From assembly GCA_030642465.1 (NCBI GenBank), contig DAOWNS010000068.1, forward strand, positions 1 through 8,206: a stretch of DNA of 8,206 bases, given 5' to 3'. The notes beneath the pieces are model-generated. The model was given only the letters and a program-made list of their open reading frames with translations, did not search any database and had not been told where the DNA came from. Shown one piece after another: positions 1-5,976 of this stretch. Source of the stretch: Candidatus Thorarchaeota archaeon. GTDB taxonomy: Archaea > Asgardarchaeota > Thorarchaeia > Thorarchaeales > Thorarchaeaceae. The position numbers and the translations under genes are program-made. Numbering within the stretch: position 1 is the first letter of the stretch; each line of letters opens with the position of its first letter.

Positions 1-36
1 GAGCGGCAAGCCATCACAGAAGGCATAAGTTCATAG
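1..36 (+). CDS. C-terminal end of an upstream gene (partial)
   Basis: Reading from base 1, eleven codons (ERQAITEGISS) end at TAG 34-36, one base before the TTG start of the next gene. That spacing is typical of translational coupling in an operon, which is why I prefer this frame. A second frame (SGKPSQKA, stop at 26-28) is also open to the window edge and cannot be excluded. Nothing can be said about function from so short a tail. Confidence 0.3.
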   Translation, partial: ERQAITEGISS

Positions 37-37
37 G

Positions 38-1345
38 TTGAACGAATCACGCGATAAGCTGAAGGGAGCTCTCGCGTTGGCGGACCATAACATCCAAGCC
101 ATATTGCTGATGGACAAAGGTGGCATCCCACTTTTCTTCATGAAGCTGGACCCAAAAGTCCTTGATATAGATCCAATGCTAGTTTCCGGGTTCTTTACAG
201 CAATTCAGAGTTTTTCCAAGGAGGTAATCGAAAAAGGTGCATCACAATTCCAAGTAGACTATGGTGCACGGCTATTCACTATCACCTCCGGAAAGAAAGC
301 AGATCTCTTAGTCGTCAGTCTTGGAAAACTGCAGGAACGATTCGGACCGGCCATGACATCCATGCTCAAGGAATTCGAGAGCAAATGGCTCAGGGGCAAG
401 ACTGTCGAAAAAATAGATTCCATGGACATTCACACGTGTTTTCCCAAGTTCCGTGAGAGCATCATTCACAGATTAACGGCTGGACGGGTTTCCATTTCCT
501 GGATTCCATTCCTAGTCAGCTCTGATGATGGAGAGTCACCGGAACTGAGAAGTCCTATTCTGTCACATATCGATGGGGTACGCACGTTGGAACTCATTCA
601 GGAGCAGAGCGGGTTTCCAAGAGAAGAGGTCATTGAGGAGATATCTCGCCTTTGGGTGATAGGCGCGGTTGCGTTTCGCAGAATATTGGACACAAGAGAC
701 ATTATTGCTTCAACTTCCAGACTTGACCCATTGCTGCAATCCTCATCTGCGGAACGAGAAGAGTTGAAACGAAATCATCAGGATATCGTAGATCTGTTAC
801 CTCGATTATCGAGCATGTTTGACGGCAGAAGAACTGTCGAAGAAATTCTGAACGCGCTTGAAGGCCAACTAGAAAGGGAGGCTTTGATTGATGCCATAGA
901 AACGCTTCTTGATATGCAAGCAATAGAGCCTCTATCACCTGAGAGGAGACGAATTCTACTCGCAAAGGAAGCAATGGACATAGCTATTAGAGTTGCAGAG
1001 AAGGTGTATTCTTCCAAAGAAATGACCAACGCATTGCAGTCATCACTGACCATGGGCTCTGCGCCAGAGGTTGTGGGAGAGATTAGATTGGTGGATAACA
1101 GATGGTCTGTTGAGTACGATTCCAGACTTCTTGAAGGGCTCGATCCCAGACGATTGATGGAACTGTACGCGGATTGGATGAAACTGCTTGCTCAATTCTC
1201 AGTTTCTCTCGGAAGAGGGAAGTTGAAGCGATTCGTGGAAACCTTAACTCAAGCTTATGAAGTGTACCTGCTGAACCGGTATACCGCTCAAGACCTCAGA
1301 GGGTTTGAGGAGTTCTCATTCTGGCTGGAGCTGATCAACAAATGA
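38..1345 (+). CDS. Longin/roadblock-like domain protein with two winged-helix-like repeats
   Basis: 435 residues, TTG start; the in-frame stop at 26-28 leaves no earlier usable start, and a later start would cut into the first strand. Residues about 18-117 alternate hydrophobic strands and helices in the order of a longin/roadblock-type (profilin-like) fold: a beta hairpin (IQAILLMDKGGIPLFF), a helix (PMLVSGFFTAIQSFSKEVI), a strand block (QFQVDYGARLFTITSG, then ADLLVVSLGK) and a closing helix to about 117. Such domains act as platforms for small GTPases in Asgard archaea and eukaryotes. Residues about 174-213 and 256-297 are two copies of a winged-helix-like unit (IDGVRTLELI... and FDGRRTVEEI..., each ending in a hydrophobic helix and short wing), similar in style to the helical part of PATAN/DUF4388 domains. 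Residues 310-435 are mostly helical. No signal peptide or membrane helix, so cytosolic. It overlaps the next gene by 4 bp. The fold is inferred from the sequence pattern; the function is unknown. Confidence 0.85.
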   Translation: MNESRDKLKGALALADHNIQAILLMDKGGIPLFFMKLDPKVLDIDPMLVSGFFTAIQSFSKEVIEKGASQFQVDYGARLFTITSGKKADLLVVSLGKLQERFGPAMTSMLKEFESKWLRGKTVEKIDSMDIHTCFPKFRESIIHRLTAGRVSISWIPFLVSSDDGESPELRSPILSHIDGVRTLELIQEQSGFPREEVIEEISRLWVIGAVAFRRILDTRDIIASTSRLDPLLQSSSAEREELKRNHQDIVDLLPRLSSMFDGRRTVEEILNALEGQLEREALIDAIETLLDMQAIEPLSPERRRILLAKEAMDIAIRVAEKVYSSKEMTNALQSSLTMGSAPEVVGEIRLVDNRWSVEYDSRLLEGLDPRRLMELYADWMKLLAQFSVSLGRGKLKRFVETLTQAYEVYLLNRYTAQDLRGFEEFSFWLELINK

Positions 1346-1671
1346 ATCAAGATGAAACTGGTCTTCAGGAGATGGTCAGCATACTTGGTAGACGAGGGCA
1401 AACCATCTACGGCAGACATAGCATTGTGGAAACCTGTGCTAAAGCAGGTGTCACACTCGTTGAAGATCCTGATGACGAGCAACTTCATGAGAACACCCAG
1501 GAATCATTGGAACGCTTCTTGTTGGAATACTCAAAGCTTGGGCCAGCTGCCCGATTGACGCTATTGATTCTCTCAAAGCAATATGAAGCCGCTTTGCCTT
1601 TGGAGATAGCTCGCAAGAAGAAGAGTCTAGTTGACCTTGTAAGCTTGCTCTCAGACTTCATGGCCAAGTAA
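1342..1671 (+). CDS. Small helical protein of unknown function, coupled to the longin-like gene
   Basis: 109 residues. The ATG at 1342 overlaps the TGA of the preceding gene (ATGA), so the two are almost certainly co-translated and may act together. I do not recognise a family. Residues about 1-50 are polar and acidic (DPDDEQLHENTQE); residues about 51-109 form amphipathic helices rich in Leu (ESLERFLLEYSKLGP, ARLTLLILSKQYEAALPLEI), a basic stretch ARKKKS, then VDLVSLLSDFMAK. There is no signal peptide and no cysteine-rich motif. Other open frames through the same region lack any comparable context and are weaker. A role as a partner or adaptor of the longin-like protein is inference from gene order only. 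Confidence 0.75.
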   Translation: MNQDETGLQEMVSILGRRGQTIYGRHSIVETCAKAGVTLVEDPDDEQLHENTQESLERFLLEYSKLGPAARLTLLILSKQYEAALPLEIARKKKSLVDLVSLLSDFMAK

Positions 1672-1728
1672 TTTAATCCTAATTTGCATCCTAAGCAAAT
1701 GGGATAGAGATTGACAGAATTAAAGGAA

Positions 1729-1755
1729 AATGTAGATTCTACATTATTCTTCTCG
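1729..1755 (+). terminator. Possible terminator behind the longin-like operon
   Basis: AATGTAG (1729-1735) and CTACATT (1739-1745) form a perfect 7-bp stem with a 3-nt loop, followed by a pyrimidine-rich TATTCTTCTC. A second perfect hairpin, ATTTGC (1682-1687) with GCAAAT (1695-1700), lies 10 nt behind the stop codon. Neither is followed by a long T run, so termination is plausible but not certain. Confidence 0.3.
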
Positions 1756-1773
1756 ATTGGAATAAGGAATAGT

Positions 1774-1799
1774 ACCAAGTGGTATAAAATATATTATAT
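1774..1799 (+). promoter_or_regulatory. TATA promoter of the surface-protein gene
   Basis: ACCAAGTGG followed by TATAAAATATATTATAT gives a TFB-recognition-like upstream part and an A+T-rich TATA box (TATAAAAT at 1783-1790). Archaeal transcription usually begins about 26 bp downstream of the box centre, here near 1810-1813, leaving a leader of about 50 nt. The core GGTATAAAAT is identical to that before the GTPase gene. Confidence 0.6.
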
Positions 1800-1824
1800 C
1801 AACAAGTATATTAACATTATTTCT

Positions 1825-1853
1825 GGGGCCCGAAGGTACTCCCCTTAAGAGGT
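1825..1853 (+). promoter_or_regulatory. mRNA leader of the surface-protein gene with Shine-Dalgarno site
   Basis: AGAGGT at 1848-1853 lies 8 nt before ATG 1862 and is complementary to the archaeal 16S rRNA tail, which decides for this ATG over the adjacent TTG at 1859. Upstream, GGGG (1825-1828) and CCCC (1841-1844) could pair around a 12-nt loop just before the ribosome site. Whether this short G/C stem has any role is unknown. Confidence 0.5.
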
Positions 1854-1861
1854 AAATTTTG

Positions 1862-4429
1862 ATGAACAATAGGACAATTTCAGCGATATTTCTTTTATTG
1901 CTCGCATCTCAAGGGTTCATTCTCCTCCTTTCACCTACAACATCAAATGGTGTGGAAATGAATCTTAATCCAGAAGATGCGCTAATTCAAAACTTTGAGC
2001 AATCGGAAATAGACTTGGACCGTGTAAATCTTTTATCAGAAGCATATGAAAATGGAGATGTAGAAGATTGGACTACTCCCCGTGATCCAGCAGATCTATC
2101 TACTTTTCGGACTACAGATCGTATGTCGTGGTATGAGCAGGGCGTTGAGAATGAAGGCGCTAGAGCATTAGGTATGAGAGCTCGAGGAGCTGATGTCACT
2201 AAACCGGCTGTTGCTCAGATAGTCCTGAATGGATGGTCAAATTCTATATTTCCAAACCTCACTCTTAGTATGGACTGGAGAGCTCAACAGGTTCCGTTTC
2301 CAGAATTGGGTGATCGTCTTGAACTATACCTACCTTTTCATAATGAAAAGAATGTCATATACTGCTTTGGAGGAGACATTAGTGTCACTAATACTTCTTC
2401 GGATGTCTATTATGTTATCAATGATAGTCTTGGAACATGGCACAAACTGGAGAGAAATATAACCAGTGATTTTATCGAGGCTTTTGGTTCAGACCCAGGA
2501 GTACTCTACCGATTTAGTTTCTTTGCTCGGAGTCATGGATTTCAGTATACATATGGTTACTTTGATGATTTCAATCTGATTACGAATGGAACTGTTCTAG
2601 TTGGTGGCGGAATTAACCATGGCAACTTTGAGGCAAGCGGTTCAGGATATTATTGGTGGAATTTCAATTCCGTGGGTGCATTTGGTGATATTTCAAGAAG
2701 CACTGATAGAATTGAAGGCGATTTCAGTATCAATACAACGATTCGTTCAACATCAAATGGACATCTAGCTAGAGCTAGGTTTTCTGATGGTATTGAAAGA
2801 AGTGTAAATGAAGCAAACAAAGACGTATTCACTTTTAGTTGGAGAATAACTGATATACAGCTCGTTGGGGCAACTTCATATGTAAGTGTAGGAGTTGATA
2901 ATGCTACATCAGGCTACATGGTATATTATGTAACTGCTGCTAGCGGGCCAACTATACCAGACCTCCGAAGCAGTTCAAACGACCTTCAATTCAACATGAA
3001 TAATGTTAATGAAACAGGCGATTGGACTACTTTTAACACAAGTGTCTATGAAGACATACAATCAGTTCGTGAAGATAAGAGTATATACATTGGGGGAATC
3101 AGTGTATCTACCACCACAGATACACCAAATGCAGGACTTACTGTTCTATACGACAACATATCATTTATTGCAACAACATTTGGAGACCAAGATTATGAAA
3201 ATCAAGGTTCCTTAGGAAGTAATGTTCAAGGATGGTATGGCAGCTATGATGGATGCGATGAATTCACAGTGACTGATTTTAGTCATAGTGGTGAGAAAGC
3301 TGGGAATTTTACATTATCAGACGATTATGACGAATGGTGTGACAGAGAATTTGATGATGATGTGTTCATTACCAGTGAAAATGAGATGATTCTAGAATTC
3401 AACTGGTTCTTGGAATATAATCAATCTTCAGAAGATTTCTTCATTCTCGAATTGAGTATAGGAGAATATTACTTGGATTACATCATTATGAACACGACAA
3501 CTCTGTCTGATGATATTCTTGATGGTAGTGATCCTATTTTCATCGTACCGGAAGCCAACACAGAAGGTGAATGGATAAATCTGAAAATTGACTTAGCTCA
3601 TGACTATGAAGAAGGAGTAGGAAAGTTTCCAAACACAACATTGGATAGGATTGCACTCTGGGGATATGCGAATGTTTCAAGTCAATTCACAGTTTTCATT
3701 GATGATTTCTATCTCTACGAGGATAGTGCACCTGAAATAACTGACATTTCTCAAACACCTTCTCCTGCAGAAGCTGGCGAATTTGCAGAAATATCTGTAA
3801 CTGTAGTAGATGCCACAGAGATTGATGCTACCCTACATCATCGTGTAGGAGCTGAGGACTGGGTAAATACATCAATGACTGAATTTGCCAACAATGTCTT
3901 TGAAGCAAATATCACAGATTTGTTATGGGATACTGAGGTTGAGTATTTTGTTTCAGTTATTGATGCCTTCAATAAAACCGATACAATATTGGATGGTTCC
4001 AGTTACTTTGTATTGACTGTTGATGACACATTGAATCCAAATATTTCCTTTAGTGAACTCAATAATGAATCCGCAGTTAGCGGTTCAACTTCTGTGAACA
4101 TATCAGCATCGGATTCCGGCAGTGGTATTGCTTATGTCGAGATCTATATTGATGATGCTCTAGTGTTGAATGACACAACTTCTCCATATTCATATGATTG
4201 GAATACAACATCATTAGAAAATGGTTCTTACATCATCGAAGCGACTGCGTACGACATAGCTGGAAATTCTGAATCGATTAGTATTAGTGTCACAGTGAGT
4301 AATGCAGAAACCACCACAACTCCACCCCCATCTGATTTCGATCCTCTACTTATTGCAATGGTGATTGGAATCGTGGGAGTAATTGTTGTTATTGTTGTAT
4401 TATATCTCGTGAAGTTCAAAAAGAACTAA
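1862..4429 (+). CDS. Large secreted/surface protein with three beta-sandwich modules, two Ig/FN3-like domains and a C-terminal membrane anchor
   Basis: 855 residues. Residues 1-30 form a signal peptide (NNRT, then the hydrophobic core ISAIFLLLLASQGFILLL). Three modules follow, at about 58-240, 241-438 and 443-620. Each opens with a (Y/F)E...W stretch and closes with an aromatic-D-D/N motif (YFDDFNLI, LYDNISFI, FIDDFYLY), a pattern common in jelly-roll carbohydrate-binding-like modules. Residues about 623-720 (APEITDISQTPSPAEAGE...) resemble an FN3/Ig-like domain, and 724-813 a bacterial-type Ig domain (SGIAYVEIYIDD, then NGSYIIEATAYDIAGN). A TTTTPPPS linker leads to one membrane helix (about 828-850) ending in VKFKKN. 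The chain carries 24 N-X-S/T sequons after the signal peptide and is strongly acidic, as expected of a glycosylated archaeal surface protein. No catalytic motif is visible. Probably outside the cell, binding glycans or neighbouring surface proteins (inference). Confidence 0.88.
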   Translation: MNNRTISAIFLLLLASQGFILLLSPTTSNGVEMNLNPEDALIQNFEQSEIDLDRVNLLSEAYENGDVEDWTTPRDPADLSTFRTTDRMSWYEQGVENEGARALGMRARGADVTKPAVAQIVLNGWSNSIFPNLTLSMDWRAQQVPFPELGDRLELYLPFHNEKNVIYCFGGDISVTNTSSDVYYVINDSLGTWHKLERNITSDFIEAFGSDPGVLYRFSFFARSHGFQYTYGYFDDFNLITNGTVLVGGGINHGNFEASGSGYYWWNFNSVGAFGDISRSTDRIEGDFSINTTIRSTSNGHLARARFSDGIERSVNEANKDVFTFSWRITDIQLVGATSYVSVGVDNATSGYMVYYVTAASGPTIPDLRSSSNDLQFNMNNVNETGDWTTFNTSVYEDIQSVREDKSIYIGGISVSTTTDTPNAGLTVLYDNISFIATTFGDQDYENQGSLGSNVQGWYGSYDGCDEFTVTDFSHSGEKAGNFTLSDDYDEWCDREFDDDVFITSENEMILEFNWFLEYNQSSEDFFILELSIGEYYLDYIIMNTTTLSDDILDGSDPIFIVPEANTEGEWINLKIDLAHDYEEGVGKFPNTTLDRIALWGYANVSSQFTVFIDDFYLYEDSAPEITDISQTPSPAEAGEFAEISVTVVDATEIDATLHHRVGAEDWVNTSMTEFANNVFEANITDLLWDTEVEYFVSVIDAFNKTDTILDGSSYFVLTVDDTLNPNISFSELNNESAVSGSTSVNISASDSGSGIAYVEIYIDDALVLNDTTSPYSYDWNTTSLENGSYIIEATAYDIAGNSESISISVTVSNAETTTTPPPSDFDPLLIAMVIGIVGVIVVIVVLYLVKFKKN

Positions 4430-4440
4430 TCAAAATTGAA

Positions 4441-4475
4441 GCCCAATCAGCACGATTGGGCAACTCTTTTTTTTT
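4441..4475 (+). terminator. Hairpin/T-run terminator of the surface-protein gene
   Basis: GCCCAATC (4441-4448) and GATTGGGC (4454-4461) form a perfect 8-bp stem around AGCAC. Five bases later comes a run of nine T (4467-4475). It sits 12 bp behind the stop codon and is the clearest terminator in the window. Confidence 0.75.
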
Positions 4476-4676
4476 CTCTCAGTTTATCTATAGTTCTAAG
4501 ACATAATAGATAGTGAGAAAACAAACCAGTCAAACACGATTATCGGACTCCGAAGAATCGACCTCTGAGAATCAAGTGTTTAGTGCAGATAAGAAAGTTT
4601 ACGTGAACTTTTCGCCATTTACCTTGGATATTTGGAAAAAGAGTCAGTAGCACATTTCTATCTTTGGGCTACATCC

Positions 4677-4690
4677 AAGAAGAAGAAAAG
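4677..4690 (-). terminator. Possible U-rich terminator behind the hydrolase remnant
   Basis: On the minus strand the sequence CTTTTCTTCTTCTT begins about 10 nt after the stop codon at 4701. Archaeal polymerase often stops at U-rich tracts without a hairpin, so this is a plausible end for the transcript. From here up to the T run at 4475 I see no gene on either strand; AAGTTTACGTGAACTT (4595-4610) is an imperfect palindrome of unknown meaning. Confidence 0.3.
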
Positions 4691-4700
4691 GTAGCGTAAA

Positions 4701-5015
4701 TCACCAGAATCCATTTTCTTGCATAAATTCATTTAATACTGTATTAAACTCATCTGGATTCTCTATGTCAAGTACTGTCAACAATTTATCCAAATCATTC
4801 GCGAAGAGCTCACAGCTGTATTTTCTATCTGATTCACCAGATCTTCCATGTCCTCGAAAATCATACGTTATGACTTCATACCTATTGGAGAAATAATCCA
4901 CCTGAGGACTCCACATATCGTGAGATGCTGCTGCTCCATGTACAAAAACAACATGTCTGCCCTCTCCATGGATCTCATAGTAGGTTTCAATATCATTTGT
5001 CTGAACACGGGACAT
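4701..5015 (-). pseudogene. Alpha/beta hydrolase with its catalytic middle deleted
   Basis: 104 residues, ATG start, TGA stop. Residues 1-83 are a normal N-terminus of an alpha/beta-hydrolase-fold enzyme: the oxyanion region HVVFVHGAAASHDMW (21-35), the strand VITYDFRGHGRSG (48-60), and the helix LFANDLDKLLTVLDI (70-84). The family then has the nucleophile elbow G-x-S-x-G, the catalytic Asp, and a Gly-His near the end. None of these is present. Instead ENPDEFNTVLNEFMQENG (85-102) follows directly, which looks like the last helix of the same fold (often E-x-P-x-x-F after the catalytic His). Family members have about 250-280 residues, so roughly 150-170 seem to be lost in frame around 4758-4766. 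The product cannot be a hydrolase. It has its own promoter and no stops, so the deletion could be recent, or an assembly join. Confidence 0.75.
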
Positions 5016-5039
5016 ACCACACTAGAAGCACTTCTAACG

Positions 5040-5051
5040 AATAAATAAATT
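5040..5051 (-). promoter_or_regulatory. Possible TATA promoter of the hydrolase remnant
   Basis: On the minus strand AATTTATTTATT is centred about 31 bp before the ATG at 5015, so transcription would begin within a few bases of the start codon. TAGAAG (5023-5028) and CTTCTA (5031-5036) form a 6-bp inverted repeat between box and start, a position where a repressor could bind. No Shine-Dalgarno site is seen. Confidence 0.4.
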
Positions 5052-5143
5052 GGAAAAATGACTGTGATGCTGAAGTCGGGTCAACCACACATAACTAGGG
5101 TTAATTGTAGTTTCTCAGGATTAGAAAGTTATCCGTAACATTG

Positions 5144-5157
5144 AACTAGGTATAAAA
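5144..5157 (+). promoter_or_regulatory. TATA promoter of the GTPase gene (leaderless)
   Basis: AACTAGG followed directly by TATAAAA (5151-5157). The box centre lies about 27 bp before the A of the ATG at 5182, which puts the expected transcription start at or next to the start codon. No Shine-Dalgarno site precedes the ATG, which agrees with a leaderless mRNA. AACTAGG occupies the TFB-recognition position and recurs at 5093, 5705 and 5753. Confidence 0.65.
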
Positions 5158-5181
5158 TGCTCACAAGGCTCGGTATTCGCC

Positions 5182-5694
5182 ATGAGTCCATCGTACTTAT
5201 TCAAAACAGTCACTGTGGGTGGAGGGGCAGTGGGCAAGACCTCGATTATTCTGCGTTATACAACGGGGAAGTTCCGCGAATATTATTCACCTACACTGGG
5301 AGCAGATTTCGCCATCAAGAAAATGGAACTCGATGGCAACAGGGTTAAACTTCAGATTTGGGATATGGGGTCCCAGGATTTCCTAGGAAACGTTCGAGCG
5401 GGATTCTATCCAGGGTCAAAAGGCGTGCTCTTCATGTTTGATGTAACCTCCCGAGAGAGTTTTGAGGAATTGACCAAATGGAAAAGGGAAGTTGACTTAC
5501 ACCTCAAAGGATACGAATGTCTTGTCATAGCCAATAAGACAGATCTTAAGGATGAGCGAGTTGTGTCGAAAGCGGAAGGTAAGAAGGTTGCGAAACGCTT
5601 CGATGGAGTCTATCTCGAAGCCTCGGTGAAGCTAAATAAGAACGTGGACGACATCTTCAGTAAAATGGCCGAGATGGTCCTCGAAGCACGATAA
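5182..5694 (+). CDS. Ras/Rab-like small GTPase
   Basis: 170 residues, the usual length of a Ras-superfamily G domain. G1/P-loop GGGAVGKT (13-20); switch I with Thr38 (YYSPTLGADF); G3 in LQIWDMGSQDF (57-67); FDVTSRESFEELTKW (86-100), typical of the Ras/Rab branch; G4 NKTD (118-121); G5 EASVK (146-150). The expected role is a GTP-dependent switch that binds effectors when GTP-bound. Two oddities: G3 reads D-M-G-S-Q rather than D-x-x-G-Q, so the Gly equivalent to Ras Gly60 is Ser64, while the catalytic Gln65 is kept. The chain ends at ...MVLEAR, with no Cys motif for prenylation and no basic tail, so no lipid anchor is apparent. The gene stands alone with its own TATA box. Small GTPases of this type are abundant in Asgard archaea; the partner and pathway are unknown. 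Confidence 0.93.
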   Translation: MSPSYLFKTVTVGGGAVGKTSIILRYTTGKFREYYSPTLGADFAIKKMELDGNRVKLQIWDMGSQDFLGNVRAGFYPGSKGVLFMFDVTSRESFEELTKWKREVDLHLKGYECLVIANKTDLKDERVVSKAEGKKVAKRFDGVYLEASVKLNKNVDDIFSKMAEMVLEAR

Positions 5695-5704
5695 TGCTCA
5701 TGAC

Positions 5705-5731
5705 AACTAGGGACCGACTGGTTCACAAGTC
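5705..5731 (+). repeat. 27-bp element, copy 1 (AACTAGGGACCGACT-N8-AGTC)
   Basis: AACTAGGGACCGACT (5705-5719) is repeated exactly at 5753-5767. In both copies GACT is followed by eight unrelated bases and then AGTC, so a short inverted repeat is conserved while its centre is not. Copy 1 begins 10 bp after the GTPase stop codon. The pattern suggests a protein-binding site or RNA hairpin; the function is unknown. Confidence 0.6.
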
Positions 5732-5752
5732 TTATTAGTGATACAACGTTAG

Positions 5753-5779
5753 AACTAGGGACCGACTATTACTCTAGTC
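5753..5779 (+). repeat. 27-bp element, copy 2 (AACTAGGGACCGACT-N8-AGTC)
   Basis: Second copy, 48 bp (start to start) behind copy 1, with the centre ATTACTCT in place of GGTTCACA. Here the inverted repeat can be longer if one base bulges: ACCGACT (5761-5767) against AGTCCGGT (5776-5783). It lies upstream of the ArsR gene and could belong either to the GTPase mRNA tail or to the ArsR control region. Confidence 0.6.
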
Positions 5780-5918
5780 CGGTACTTGACGTGATGTAAA
5801 CTTGATTGCAGACGTAGATGTAGACGCAAATGTAGAAGCGAGACAGGATAATATCGGACCATCGGGATGGATGACTATCTCTAATGTGAGCTGGACACCC
5901 AGCAAGCTGATGATAGAG

Positions 5919-5941
5919 TGGTATACCATCTTAACTGGTAT
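5919..5941 (+). promoter_or_regulatory. Candidate promoter and operator of the ArsR-type gene
   Basis: TGGTATACCA (5919-5928) is a perfect 10-bp palindrome, and its right half ATACCA pairs again with TGGTAT at 5936-5941 (6-bp arms, 7-bp spacer). The palindrome contains GGTATA, the core seen in three other promoters here. If it is the TATA box, transcription would begin near 5950 and leave a leader of about 37 nt. ArsR-family proteins often bind such inverted repeats in their own promoters, so self-repression is a reasonable inference. Confidence 0.4.
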
Positions 5942-5971
5942 GTGGAATGCTCCTGTCTTCTAGGTGTATTT

Positions 5972-5976
5972 GGAGG
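5972..5976 (+). promoter_or_regulatory. Shine-Dalgarno site deciding the TTG start of the ArsR-type gene
   Basis: GGAGG ends 10 nt before TTG 5987-5989. The frame stays open back to GTG 5918, but that codon has no ribosome site and lies inside the palindrome, and the extra 23 residues (MVYHLNWYVECSCLLG...) do not look like the start of a winged-helix regulator. The protein then begins MTRTDPEDLDKVFKALGH. Confidence 0.6.

Noticed and set aside
702..1053. Two minus-strand open frames of about 90 codons inside the longin-like gene
   Set aside because: They lie opposite a well-supported gene, have no motif or ribosome site, and their composition follows from the opposite-strand codons.
4848..5048. 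Plus-strand frame of 66 codons over the hydrolase remnant
   Set aside because: It is the antisense of a segment with clear alpha/beta-hydrolase motifs on the minus strand.
5790..5962. Open frame of about 57 codons (from TTG 5802: IADVDVDANVEARQDN...) before the ArsR gene
   Set aside because: No ribosome site or promoter at the right distance, its start is low-complexity repeat DNA, and it overlaps the palindromes of the ArsR control region.
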